DNA of 64,000 bases from the NCBI RefSeq assembly GCF_002953255.1, contig NZ_CP026498.1:876559-940558 (forward strand). The letters run 5' to 3'. The stretch comes from Streptomyces sp. CB01881 (lineage in GTDB: Bacteria > Actinomycetota > Actinomycetes > Streptomycetales > Streptomycetaceae). The notes beneath the pieces are model-generated. The model did no database searches. It saw nothing but the letters and a program-made list of their open reading frames with translations, and was not told the origin of the DNA. The translations under genes and the position numbers were made by a program. This document shows positions 37,480 through 46,636 of the stretch, in pieces; the stretch's first letter is position 1; each line of letters opens with the position of its first letter.

Positions 37480-40400
37480 GCCGTCTCGTCAGGGTCGGCT
37501 TCGTCGGGCAGCAGGTCGGTGCCCGTCCAGGTGAAGCGGGCGCTGGTGACGGCATCGTCGCCGTCACCGCCGGTGATCAGCTGGTGAACGGCGATGCCGG
37601 AGAGCTCCCGGTAGGTGCACCACTCGTGGTCGGAGGTGAGCACCAGGTCGAGGTCGAGCGCCGCGAGGAGGCCGAAGACCTGCCCGCGGTTGACGGTGTC
37701 GACGCCGACGAAGACCTCGTCGAGCAGGATCAGTCGCGGCGACTCCGGCACCGCCTCGTAGTGGGCCGCCACCGCAGCGAAGAGCGGCAGGTGGAGGGCA
37801 ATGGCCTTCTCGCCGCCCGAGAGCGCGCCGTGGAGCTTCTTGGTGAGCAGTTGCCATCCGGAGCCGTTGGCGCGGTCCAGCTTGACGACGAACTGGTGCC
37901 AGGCCGTGTAGTCGAGGACGTCGGCGAGCTGCTCCTCCCATGTGGACGCGGTGTTACGGGACTTGGCCTCCTCGATGCGGCCCCGGAAGAAGGCGTGCAG
38001 GGCCTCGCGGTCGGCTTCGGTGATCCGGGCCGGGTCCTTGAGCAGCAGTTCACGGGCCGTCCGGGTGCCGGCGGGCAGGTCGGGGTGGATCTGCCACACC
38101 AGACGGACGGCCACCCGTGAGGCGGTGCGGACCCGTTCGAGGTGGCCGTTCATCCGCTCGACGAGTTCCCCGGCCTGACGGATGCGGGAGGCCAGGTGGC
38201 GGCGGGTGTCGCCGGTGAGGGTCCGATCGAAGAGGCTGCGTTCGGCGGCGGTGATGTCGTCCTGGCTTCGGTCACGGTCGCCGGTGAGGAGAGCGAGGAG
38301 GCTGGTCGCGCCGACGCGGATGCCGTCGATGGTGGCGGTGAGGACGTGGATGTCCTCTTCGGCTTCGAGTTCGAGGTCGGCACGACTGCTGAGGCTCTGG
38401 CGGGCGCGGTGGACGGCCTCGGAGAGGCGGTTCAGGGAGTCGCCGAGGTTCCTGGCGCCGTGCGGCAGGTTGGGCCACGTGGCAGCGGTCTCGCGCGCCG
38501 CTTCGAGGGTGGCCCGCGTGCCGTCCAGGGAGGTGAGGATGAGGCCGAGGCCCGCGTCGTCGGGAAATCCGAGGACGCAGAGGCGGCGGAAGCCGTGGGC
38601 GGCCTCGTTGCGGGCCGCCACGGCGTCGTCGCGTCGGGCCGCGTCCTGGGCCATGGTCGCGCTCAGCGAGCCGATCCGGCCTTCCAGAGTGAGAAGTGCC
38701 TGGGTACCGGTGTCGATCTCACGGCGGATCCGGTCGAGCGAGTTCCGGAAGTCGCTGATGCGGACGGCCACTTGGCGGTAGTCCTCGCCGACGGTGCTCT
38801 CGACGGCCTGGAGCGCGGACCGGAGCCCGCGCGCTGCGGCCTCGGCATCCTCGGCCTCGTTCAGGCTCTCGGCTGCCGCGCCTCGGGACACCTCGGCATG
38901 GCTGCGGGCGGTGTCCCAGGCGTGCTGGGCGCCCGTCCAGGCGAGGTGGGCGTCGAGCCAGACGTCGGCCTGTTCGCGCAGTGCGTCGGCCGCCCCGGCA
39001 GCCGTGTCCAGGGCAGCGCGCTCCGTCGGCAGGGCGTGCTCGGCCGAGGCGACGGCGAGCGCACGCAGCGCGTCCGCGACCGCGTCCTCCTGCCGCGCCA
39101 GGCGTTCGACGGCCTCGCGGACGGCGTCCTCGCGGGCACCCACCTCGGACTCGGCCCGCTCCCAGTCGCGCTTGGCCTGTGCCACCTCCCGGTGGTGCGG
39201 CCGGGAGCGGAGGTCGGCACCGAGGCGCGTCCGGCGGTCGGCGAGAGCGCGCAGCCGCCCCTCGAAACCATTGACGGTGGTGTCGGCCCCGGCCAGTTCG
39301 GCGGTGAGCTCCGCGATCCGCCGCTGCCTCGCACGTTCCCGGGCTGCGGCGCCGATGTGGCTGGACTCCTCCTTGCTCCAAGAGCCGACCGCCGTCGCCA
39401 GCCGCCAGCTTCCGTCGGCCGCCACGGCGGCCGGGTGGCCTGCGGGGAGTGTGGCACCGTAGGCGATGCCGGCCAGCAGCCGCTGTACCTGGCCGGGCGG
39501 CACCGGGCCGTCAGGTTCCGGAGCGAGAACGTCGAGCAGCGAGGGGCCCGGTGCGGCCACCACCGATGCCGGGTCGGCGAGGGTGTCGTGGCCGGCAACG
39601 ACGAGGCTGCCGTCGGGGGTCATCCAGGCGTCCAGCAGGCCGCCGGCTTCCAGGGCGGCTTCGACGCCCGCCTGGTCGGCAGGCGGTACGTCCGGCCGGA
39701 ATGCCAGCAGGCGCCACAGCGGCGCTCCCGGCAGGACCGAACGGTCGGCCGTACGGGTGCGTGGTGGGACCGGCGGGAGATCGGCCGCGGCCGCGGTGCG
39801 TTCCAGTTCCCCGACGACCCGGTCGCGCCGGGCACGGGCGTCGTCCCGGCCGGCGCGGGCGATCGTCTCGTCCGCGGTGATGGAGCTCTCCGCCACCCGG
39901 GCAGAGGCCTCGACCAGCGCGAGCACGTCGGTCTCGACGGCGGCACGGGACGCGAGTTCCTCGGCATCGTCGATGGACAGCTCGGTGCAGTCGGCAGTAG
40001 CCCACCGGCGCAGCAGCTCGGCGTGGGCCCCGACGGCGGTCTCGTAGGCGTGGGCGTTCCCCTCGCGCCGCGCGGTCGCGTCGGCCAACCGTTCGCGCGC
40101 CGAGTCGAGGTGCTGCTCCGCCGTCGCCCGGTCCGCGACGGAACGCTCATGACGCTCGACGGCGGCGCGGACCTCGGCGATCCGGCCGTGCCGCGAGACG
40201 ACCGCACCGCGCAACAGGCGACGGGCCTTGCGCCCCTGCTCCTCAGTGTCCCCGGACCGACCCGGTGCGGTGCCGAGCAGCGACTGCACCTCGGTGCAGA
40301 CGGACTCCATGGCGGCTCGCCGTGCCGCGGCCAGCGTCTCCTCCCGGGCGGCTCGGGTGCGTTCGGCCCGCTGCTCGGAGCGCAGCCGCGCATCGTCGGC

Positions 40401-41561
40401 GCGCTCGGCGTCCTCGGTGGCTGCGTGGACCTTCCTGCCGGCGGCGGCGCGGACACGGGCGGCGGTCAGGGCGGCCTGGTCGGCCCTGCTGCGGAGCTGG
40501 TCGAGTTCCTGCCCCTGCCGGTAGACCTCGGAGCCGAGCAGTCCCTCGATGGCGCCGTCGATCTCCTGACGCCGGTGTTCCAGCTCCTCCTGTGCTCCCC
40601 TGCTCTCCTCGCGCCGGCGCAGGGCCTCGGTGTGCGCCTCCTCGCTCTCCCTGGCGATGCGGGCGAGGTTGTCCATCTCGGTCGTCGCGGAGATGAGCGC
40701 CGCCGCCCCGGCGCGCAGGACACGCTGCGCGTAGCCGCGTTGCTGGTTCGCCACGGCGGTGGCCGCGGCCACCTCCTCGTCCAGGGTCTTCAGGTGCTCG
40801 CGCTGGCGGTCGAGGCGTTCGAAGCCCTCGGCCAGTTCGGTGATCTCACCCTGGCCGAGCGGGGGCAGGGCCCGTGACAGCAGGGAGGACAGCAGCGAGG
40901 GATCCAGGCGCTCGGACAGCTTGGGGGTGCGGAGCTGGAGCAGTGCGGTGATCAGGGCGTCGTAGCGTTGCTCGCTCAGCCCGGGGAAGAGCGTGCTCCG
41001 GACCGTGGTGCGGTAGTCGGCCGGTGATCCGTGCAGCTCGCCCCGGCCTTGCAGGGCTTCGGCCAGGGCGGCGCGGGTGAGCGGCTGACCCGCGTCGTTG
41101 ACCAGGGCGAGACCGCCGGGGCGGTCGATCCGTGCGCCGGTGGTGAAGTAGTCGACCGTGACGTTGGTGGTGTGCACGCTGGCCTGGAGCCTGGCGCCGC
41201 AGGTGAACCGGACGGGACCGCCGTCGTCGCGGACGAACTCCAGCCACACGTACCCGACACGGGTCTTGCCCGAGGTGCCCTCGCCCATCAGGTTCCAGTG
41301 CATGGTGCGCTCGGAGCCGCCGAAGGTGGACAGCCGGTTGGGGCGCAGGCTGGCGTCGAGCAGGAACGGCAGCAGCACCTCCAGCGCCTTGGACTTGCCG
41401 GTGCCGTTCTGCCCCCGCAGGAGCAGTCGGCCCTCGTGGAAGGTGAAGGTCTCGTCGTAGTAGCGCCAGACGTTCAGGATGCCGGCCCTGGAGGGCCGCC
41501 ATCGCACTGCTGCGGCCACCGTCGGGAACGCGGAGCGCTGCGGGAGCTGTGTCACGGTCAT
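37476..41561 (-). CDS. jetC: Wadjet type III JetC, SMC/MukB-like ATPase (TIGR02680)
   Basis: A 1361-residue SMC-like motor. The N-terminal ATPase lobe has Walker A RGQNGTGKSKALE (about 49-61). A long, Ala/Glu/Arg-rich coiled coil fills the middle, interrupted near residues 600-720 by a globular hinge-like part. The C-terminal lobe has the signature ALSGGEKAIALHLP (about 1246-1259) and Walker B LILLDEVFVGVD (about 1278-1289). JetC dimers extrude DNA and sense plasmid size. Size and motif placement fit the type III family, whose members are named TIGR02680. ATG 17 bp after jetB. Confidence 0.93.
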   Translation of the reverse strand: MTVTQLPQRSAFPTVAAAVRWRPSRAGILNVWRYYDETFTFHEGRLLLRGQNGTGKSKALEVLLPFLLDASLRPNRLSTFGGSERTMHWNLMGEGTSGKTRVGYVWLEFVRDDGGPVRFTCGARLQASVHTTNVTVDYFTTGARIDRPGGLALVNDAGQPLTRAALAEALQGRGELHGSPADYRTTVRSTLFPGLSEQRYDALITALLQLRTPKLSERLDPSLLSSLLSRALPPLGQGEITELAEGFERLDRQREHLKTLDEEVAAATAVANQQRGYAQRVLRAGAAALISATTEMDNLARIARESEEAHTEALRRREESRGAQEELEHRRQEIDGAIEGLLGSEVYRQGQELDQLRSRADQAALTAARVRAAAGRKVHAATEDAERADDARLRSEQRAERTRAAREETLAAARRAAMESVCTEVQSLLGTAPGRSGDTEEQGRKARRLLRGAVVSRHGRIAEVRAAVERHERSVADRATAEQHLDSARERLADATARREGNAHAYETAVGAHAELLRRWATADCTELSIDDAEELASRAAVETDVLALVEASARVAESSITADETIARAGRDDARARRDRVVGELERTAAAADLPPVPPRTRTADRSVLPGAPLWRLLAFRPDVPPADQAGVEAALEAGGLLDAWMTPDGSLVVAGHDTLADPASVVAAPGPSLLDVLAPEPDGPVPPGQVQRLLAGIAYGATLPAGHPAAVAADGSWRLATAVGSWSKEESSHIGAAARERARQRRIAELTAELAGADTTVNGFEGRLRALADRRTRLGADLRSRPHHREVAQAKRDWERAESEVGAREDAVREAVERLARQEDAVADALRALAVASAEHALPTERAALDTAAGAADALREQADVWLDAHLAWTGAQHAWDTARSHAEVSRGAAAESLNEAEDAEAAARGLRSALQAVESTVGEDYRQVAVRISDFRNSLDRIRREIDTGTQALLTLEGRIGSLSATMAQDAARRDDAVAARNEAAHGFRRLCVLGFPDDAGLGLILTSLDGTRATLEAARETAATWPNLPHGARNLGDSLNRLSEAVHRARQSLSSRADLELEAEEDIHVLTATIDGIRVGATSLLALLTGDRDRSQDDITAAERSLFDRTLTGDTRRHLASRIRQAGELVERMNGHLERVRTASRVAVRLVWQIHPDLPAGTRTARELLLKDPARITEADREALHAFFRGRIEEAKSRNTASTWEEQLADVLDYTAWHQFVVKLDRANGSGWQLLTKKLHGALSGGEKAIALHLPLFAAVAAHYEAVPESPRLILLDEVFVGVDTVNRGQVFGLLAALDLDLVLTSDHEWCTYRELSGIAVHQLITGGDGDDAVTSARFTWTGTDLLPDEADPDETA

Positions 41562-41577
41562 CGGAAGTCTTCCCTGG

Positions 41578-42792
41578 TCAGGTTGCGGGACCGTCGGTCA
41601 CGGTGGTCCGGTACCGGAACGCCGCAGGCCGGGGAACGGTGCGGTCGCCTGTCCGGCGGGCCAGGCCGAAGTCGTCGAGGACGCGAACGGCATCGGCCGT
41701 GAGGCGCTGGGCGCCGTCCTCCGATTGGTAGCTCTTCGCCCACTGCGGGAAGCGTCGCAGGAGTTCGTTCGCCTCGACGGTGAGCTGTTCCGGTGTCAGC
41801 CCGTCCGGAGCTGCCGTCAGCGGATCCAGCAGGAGCAGGGCGGCGACGCGGGCCGTCGCGGAGTCGTCCGGGAAGCGGCTGTCGGTGGCGATCCCGTCCG
41901 GGTCGACCAGCAGCAGGCCGTCGGCCCGCTCTTCCAGGACGAAGCCGCCCTGCTCGGCGGCGCGTCGGACGATCTGGCGCCCGGTCGGCGAGCTGAGGTA
42001 GGCGAGTTCGTCTGCGCCGAGCTCGTCGTGGTGGAGGACGGGATCGTCGAAGAGCCGGCGCAGCACCGAGTGCCGCAGCCCGAGGTTGCGCTGTGCATCG
42101 GAGGCGTCGGCACCGCCGTACCGGCTCTCGCGCACCGCACCCCGCAGCAGTTCCTCGAAGCGCAGCGGCACGTCCTCCGCCGGCACGGCCAGCCGGGACG
42201 GCCCGACCGGCGCGGCGAGCAGGCGCATCAGTACGGTCGCGTCCACCCGGTAGAGGACCTTGGCCTTCGCCGAGTCGACGAAGCTCTCAGTGACGCCGTC
42301 CACGGTGAGGAGCGCGCCGTAGGACTCCAACAGCTTGAGGACGTCCACGAAGGCCATGCGCTCGGACCTGGTCGCCGTGTCGAAGGGCGGCAGCGCCTCG
42401 TCGGTGGCACAGGCCTGGACGACCCGGTCGGCGAGCAGGCCGACCGTCGTCACCGGGACCGGGAGCAGCTCGGCCACGACGACGCACAGCAGGGTGTAGC
42501 GGCGGCGGTCGAACGGCGCCCTGCCGGACCGCAGTCGGCGGGCGGGGCGCGAGGCGTCGGGGGCGGTCCGGATCTTGAGCAGACGCGCGTATCCCAGGCG
42601 AGGCTCCACCACCAGCTGCCAGCCACAGTGGTAGTCGAACCACTTCGTCAACGGGTCCTGCCGGCGACGGATCAGCTCGAAGGCGGGCGGGTCACCACGC
42701 TCGGTGATCAGGGGTCGGCCGAGGAGGAGCCTGATGCCCCGGGCGACGTCTTGCCGCTCGGCCAGGACCAGTTGGTTCGCGAGGGTGCTCAT
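41578..42792 (-). CDS. jetB: Wadjet type III JetB, kleisin-associated (KITE-like) subunit (DUF2398)
   Basis: A 404-residue protein of the TIGR02678/DUF2398 family. Recognised from RGIRLLLGRPLITERGDP, KWFDYHCGWQLVVEPRLGYARLLK, RRRYTLLCVVVAEL and SARLA-type winged-helix segments in the middle. In Wadjet complexes JetB is the MukE-like winged-helix subunit binding the JetA kleisin and the JetC motor. Its ATG overlaps the jetA stop (ATGA). Function is by family and context; no catalytic motif is expected. Confidence 0.88.
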   Translation of the reverse strand: MSTLANQLVLAERQDVARGIRLLLGRPLITERGDPPAFELIRRRQDPLTKWFDYHCGWQLVVEPRLGYARLLKIRTAPDASRPARRLRSGRAPFDRRRYTLLCVVVAELLPVPVTTVGLLADRVVQACATDEALPPFDTATRSERMAFVDVLKLLESYGALLTVDGVTESFVDSAKAKVLYRVDATVLMRLLAAPVGPSRLAVPAEDVPLRFEELLRGAVRESRYGGADASDAQRNLGLRHSVLRRLFDDPVLHHDELGADELAYLSSPTGRQIVRRAAEQGGFVLEERADGLLLVDPDGIATDSRFPDDSATARVAALLLLDPLTAAPDGLTPEQLTVEANELLRRFPQWAKSYQSEDGAQRLTADAVRVLDDFGLARRTGDRTVPRPAAFRYRTTVTDGPAT

Positions 42793-44321
42793 CCCGTCAC
42801 CCGTCCGGCGGGCCGCGCGCTGCCTGGGCTGCGGATCTCCACCAGGTAGTCAGGCCCCTCCAGCCTCCCCCGAGGCGTCCGCAGGACGGCTCGTCCGCCG
42901 CCGGGCAACGGCCGGAGGACGACCTCGACGCGGCCGTCCGAGGTGACCGCCCGACGCGCTCCGCTGCCGTCCGGCCGGACGGCCAGCGCCCGGCCGAGGA
43001 GGTCGAGCAGTCGCTCGAAGACGGCGTGGTCCAGTGTGCCGAAGCCGGAGAGCCGTACCGGGCCGTCAGTGCCCAGGACGTCCCAGGCCGCTTCAAGTTC
43101 GGCCCGCTCCTTCCGGGCCCGCTCGGCCCGGGCCGCCTTTACGCCGCCGACGTCGCGCACCTTGCCGGTGCGCGTGAACCGCTCGGTGCGACCGCTGGTG
43201 CGCAGCAGGGCCGAAACCTCCACCGGCGGGGCCTCCGCCCACGTCCCCGATGACGGCACCAACTCCGGGTCTGGGTGGGCGAGATGGGCATGGCGGGCCG
43301 GCCCCAGCCCGAAGGCGGCCGACCACAGGCGGTGCAGGTCGTCCTCGCCGGGCGCCGCGGCGAACCAGCGGGCCAGTTCCCGGAAGTCCTGCACCGCGCT
43401 GGACGAGCGGCGCCGTGACTCGGTGATCCGGTCGAGGACCTGGAGGAGCGTCACGATAGCGCGACGCGCGACGTCGTGCAGCTGTTCCACCCGGGGTCGC
43501 GACCCGTCCGCCGGCCGAAACCAGGCCCGAAGGCCCTCCCAACGCGCCCGGCGCCGCTCCAGCCAGGCCGGCGCGGGATCGCCGTCGGCGACCGGTGGCA
43601 GCTCGGCACCCCGCAGTGCCCGCTCGTGCAGCAGGCTCACCCCGCGATGCTCGACCCGCTCCACGGCAGTGGCCACCGCCTGGCCCCGCTGGTCGAGGTT
43701 GACGAGGAACTCCTGGAGATAGGCCACCGTCGCGGCCTTCACCTCACGGAAGGTCGCCAGGTCCGCGCCCTCGGCGCGCAACAGGCGCTGCAACTCACCG
43801 TTGAACGCTTTGGTGTTGGCCAGCAGAGCCTCCAGGTGGCCCTCCAGCTCCTGCAGCGTGGTGAAGACCCGACGGTCCGAGGAGACGGGGTCCCCCAGCA
43901 GCACGTACAGCTCGTCGAGCCGGTCCGTGATCGCCTCCAGCACCGCCGTCTGGAGCGCACCCGTCGATGCGAGCACGGACAGGGCGTGCTCGACCCCGGC
44001 GAACGCGGCCTCACCGCGCCGGGTCAGCGAGTACTGGAGGTTGCGGCGCTCGTACTCCTCAGCGGTGCGGTAGTTCTCCGCGTGGTTCTGGACGACATCC
44101 AGCAGCTGCCACTCCCTGAGCTTCCGCAGCGCTTCCTGGAGATCGTCGTCGTGCACCGCATCGAGCCAGCCGACCGTCCGCAGCCGGGTGCGGACCTCGT
44201 CCAGCCCGAGAGCTGTCTCCAACCGCTCGTTGGCCGCACCGAAGGCCTGCAGGATCGCACCGTAGAGCTCGGCCTTCTCCCCCGTCGTGAACCGGAACAT
44301 CTCCGGCGGCACTCTGCGCAA
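42789..44321 (-). CDS. jetA: Wadjet type III JetA, kleisin subunit (DUF2397)
   Basis: A 510-residue protein of the TIGR02677/DUF2397 family. The N-terminus (MFRFTTGEKAELYGAILQAF, then LDEVRTRLRTVGW) and the long helical middle (QELEGHLEALLANTKAFNGE) match. JetA is the MukF-like kleisin that bridges the JetC heads. The start is uncertain: TTG at 44321 is 6 nt after GGAGGG and is chosen; GTG at 44312 or ATG at 44300 would shorten it slightly. First gene of the jetABCD operon. Confidence 0.87.
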   Translation of the reverse strand: MRRVPPEMFRFTTGEKAELYGAILQAFGAANERLETALGLDEVRTRLRTVGWLDAVHDDDLQEALRKLREWQLLDVVQNHAENYRTAEEYERRNLQYSLTRRGEAAFAGVEHALSVLASTGALQTAVLEAITDRLDELYVLLGDPVSSDRRVFTTLQELEGHLEALLANTKAFNGELQRLLRAEGADLATFREVKAATVAYLQEFLVNLDQRGQAVATAVERVEHRGVSLLHERALRGAELPPVADGDPAPAWLERRRARWEGLRAWFRPADGSRPRVEQLHDVARRAIVTLLQVLDRITESRRRSSSAVQDFRELARWFAAAPGEDDLHRLWSAAFGLGPARHAHLAHPDPELVPSSGTWAEAPPVEVSALLRTSGRTERFTRTGKVRDVGGVKAARAERARKERAELEAAWDVLGTDGPVRLSGFGTLDHAVFERLLDLLGRALAVRPDGSGARRAVTSDGRVEVVLRPLPGGGRAVLRTPRGRLEGPDYLVEIRSPGSARPAGRVTG

Positions 44322-44707
44322 CGACTCCCCTCCCCTCCGTTGGGCACCACAGTACGCGGACGCACCGACGGAGCGGACCGGATCGGGGGACCGGAAGGGA
44401 AATCAGCCCGAAGCGCCGGCCCCACCTTGTACACGGCGTCCTCGACAGCCTCGTACTCCCACACCCTCGGAGGGAGCCGACCCAGCCGGAGGAGGCTCGC
44501 ATCGGTATCCCTGTCGCGACGCGTGTTGTCGTCGAGCCGAATCCTTCTGCCACGCGTCACGCCACCTGGTGCTTCCCCGCGCCCCGGGGCCACCCGGTAG
44601 CTGCGGAGACACGCTGCCACCAGGGCGCGACTAGTCCGGTGACGGGCGATCAACGCCTGATGTGATCGCCCCTGGTGGGCGAGCCCGAGCTCAGCCCGGG
44701 GCCGCTG
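44322..44707. other. Gap between jetA and the metallophosphoesterase gene
   Basis: This holds the jetA promoter region. On the minus strand, codons around 44420-44500 read ASLLRLGRLPPRVWEYEAVE, then DAVYKVGP, which has a coding look but no start, domain or conserved end. It may be a gene relic. No transposon ends or clear operators were found. Confidence 0.3.
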
Positions 44708-45592
44708 TCATCGGGACCTTGCCTTCTCGGCGATCCCAGCGAGGTCGAGGTCGTCGCCGCTGATGTCGGCGAGCCAGTCGTCATGGACGTATTCGAACGC
44801 ATATGTCCGGGTGTCGAGTACACCGATGCTGCCGGCCGTGACCCGCTGGTGTGGATTGACCGGCTCCGGCTGCCACCGATCTCTCTTGGGGTCGACCAGC
44901 TGGGCAAGCGCGTGGGACACGGTCCGGCCGTAGCGGCGGGGTCCGTTCTCGTGGTGGTAGTGGCCGCCGACATGCAGTCGCGGCTGGAGATGCTCGATGA
45001 GCCTGGAGAGCCTCTCCGAGCCCTGGACGTCTCCTCGCCTGCTGCGGGACAGGCCGTAGGGGCCGTCGTGGGTGACGAGCACGTCGACGGTGCCCGGTTC
45101 GGTGGCGAGCAGCCGCGAGTACGCCGCCTCGTCGAAGTCCATTTTCCCCGGCGCCTCGATCAGACCGAGGAACGCCACGTGCTCCCCGGCGACCTCCATG
45201 GCGTGACCACAGACGACATGGTGGAACGCGCCGAAGGGATCCACGGGCACGACATCAGCGCGGCCCTCGTCGTGCAGGGAGCCGAGCCACTCGTGGTCCT
45301 CGTGGTTTCCACTCAGGAACAGGATCCGGGGCAGTTGCTGGAGGGCGGCGACCACACCCGTAGCCACCTGCGCCGTTGAATCGAGCAGTCGGAAGAAGTC
45401 ACCCTGTGCCGGATTGTCCGCATGGAACCGACGACTTGCTTCATCGAACCGTCCGGCAGACGGGTAGGCCCCCAGATCCCCGACCTGGATGACGGCATCG
45501 AGCCGCACCCCTCGCCGCGCCTGCAACATCGTCAGAGCGCCCAGCGCGTGCAGCACACGCCCGTGCACATCACCGACGAAGGCAATCTTCAT
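44708..45592 (-). CDS. Calcineurin-like metallophosphoesterase
   Basis: A 294-residue phosphoesterase with all five metal motifs: FVGDVHG (7-13), QVGDLGAYP, LSGNHEDHEW, LVTHDGPYG and VGGHYHHEN. Members hydrolyse phosphomonoesters or phosphodiesters, including nucleotides and nucleic acids; the substrate is not evident. ATG at 45592 starts directly at the family N-terminus. It lies just upstream of jetA in the same direction, inside the direct-repeat-bounded block. It may travel with the Wadjet system or act as a separate defence or repair factor. Confidence 0.88.
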   Translation of the reverse strand: MKIAFVGDVHGRVLHALGALTMLQARRGVRLDAVIQVGDLGAYPSAGRFDEASRRFHADNPAQGDFFRLLDSTAQVATGVVAALQQLPRILFLSGNHEDHEWLGSLHDEGRADVVPVDPFGAFHHVVCGHAMEVAGEHVAFLGLIEAPGKMDFDEAAYSRLLATEPGTVDVLVTHDGPYGLSRSRRGDVQGSERLSRLIEHLQPRLHVGGHYHHENGPRRYGRTVSHALAQLVDPKRDRWQPEPVNPHQRVTAGSIGVLDTRTYAFEYVHDDWLADISGDDLDLAGIAEKARSR

Positions 45593-45657
45593 CGCTCACA
45601 ATCCCATACTAGAGACAACTGTTCGTATCCCAGTAGGTCGAGCGACGCAACGGTGAG

Positions 45658-46389
45658 ATGTCGACCACCGGTTCCATGCCCGGTTGCCCACGACCCAGCG
45701 CTCCGTCGTCCTACCGACCAACCGAGCCGACGCAAGTATCGGAACCGGGACGAACAACCGTCAAGCCCGAATCCGAGCACAGGCCGACGATCGCATGTGG
45801 AAAGCCTCTCTACTTCGGCAGCTACTTCGGCGACTACCTGCAGACCGGCGCCGAAACCCCGCGGACCTCGCAGGCCGGGTTGCGGAGTACATCGACCACG
45901 CAGTCCTGCACAAGGTCCTGGCTCGACAATGCCGAGCGCATCGTGCGCGTCCACGCACATGGCCACGTGGCCGAGTTGCCGCCGTACTTCCGGAGAGTCG
46001 ATGGGGAGCTCGCGGCACTGCATTCCTTCTCCGGGACGGCTGCGACGTACTGGCCGCTGCGCCGCGAGGCGGTCGATGTGACCGACCCCGATGTAGTGGA
46101 TGCCCTGAAGAAGCCGAACCTCCACCGCGGCGACCGCCTGCTCGACGACTTCGCGCAGGACATCGAGCGAGACCTCAAGGGCTTCTCCGAGCGCGACTCG
46201 ATCCACATCCTGGTATCGCTACCCGGGCCAATCGCGGCGCGCTGGGATCGACGCAACTCCGACGGCCAACTACCGCTAATGGTGGACCCGATGAGCTGCG
46301 ATCAGGTCTCGGCACCAGGCGTACGACACCTTCGGCGTGCGGCGCTGCGTCTCGAAGTCGACGTGGACGAGGCCGAAGCGCTGGGGTAG
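45658..46389 (+). CDS. Uncertain hypothetical ORF, possibly frameshifted
   Basis: A 243-codon plus-strand frame. Its middle looks protein-like (HGHVAELPPYFRRVDGELAA; REAVDVTDPDVVDALKKPN; DDFAQDIERDLKGFSERDS; IHILVSLPGP). Another frame over 45795-45950 also looks coding (MWKASLLRQLLRRLPADRRR, AGRVAEYIDHAVLHKVLA), suggesting a frameshifted gene whose two halves sit in different frames. The last 30 codons run antisense through GH1 repeat copy B, so the original C-terminus was probably replaced. No ribosome site or known domain. Confidence 0.3.
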   Translation: MSTTGSMPGCPRPSAPSSYRPTEPTQVSEPGRTTVKPESEHRPTIACGKPLYFGSYFGDYLQTGAETPRTSQAGLRSTSTTQSCTRSWLDNAERIVRVHAHGHVAELPPYFRRVDGELAALHSFSGTAATYWPLRREAVDVTDPDVVDALKKPNLHRGDRLLDDFAQDIERDLKGFSERDSIHILVSLPGPIAARWDRRNSDGQLPLMVDPMSCDQVSAPGVRHLRRAALRLEVDVDEAEALG

Positions 46390-46416
46390 CCCTCGGCCCG
46401 ACGAACAGGCTGTCAT
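46276..46416 (-). pseudogene. GH1 beta-glucosidase 3'-end fragment, copy B (island-end repeat)
   Basis: The minus strand encodes [20 protein letters not shown], then VSYAWCRDLIAAHR and a stop at 46276, again the GH1 C-terminus. It is a direct repeat of 36133-36252, including 19 bp (aacaggctgtcat and neighbours) beyond the GH1 homology. The shared extra sequence shows the two copies descend from one another or from the same recombination product. Between them lie jetABCD, the phosphoesterase gene and the uncertain ORF. Confidence 0.7.
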
Positions 46417-46540
46417 TGTGACGAGACCACAACTGCAGGACGTCACCCCTATTCAAGGCGACAGTTCCACCGCAGAGTTGAGAGGGCCGATCAACCCGGC
46501 TACTTCGTGCGCCCGCTTTCCGATGGGCCGCCGTGTTCGG

Positions 46541-46564
46541 CGGTCGATGGCGCGATATCGACCG
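46541..46564. promoter_or_regulatory. Inverted repeat upstream of the truncated SARP gene
   Basis: Arms cggtcgat (46541-46548) and atcgaccg (46557-46564) are perfect inverted repeats with an 8-bp spacer, 73 bp before the predicted start. Position and symmetry suggest an operator. No known SARP heptamer repeats were seen. Confidence 0.4.
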
Positions 46565-46636
46565 GCCCCCTTGCCGGCGCGTACCGCCGCCGTAGCATGA
46601 CCGGATGTCGGATTCGGTCGCGCAGGGAGGATCCCG

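Noticed and set aside
38142..40877. 911-codon plus-strand open frame
   Set aside because: Antisense of jetC's coiled coil.
37476..41561. JetC as housekeeping SMC or MukB/MksB condensin
   Set aside because: The neighbouring DUF2397, DUF2398 and DUF2399 Toprim genes define Wadjet type III.
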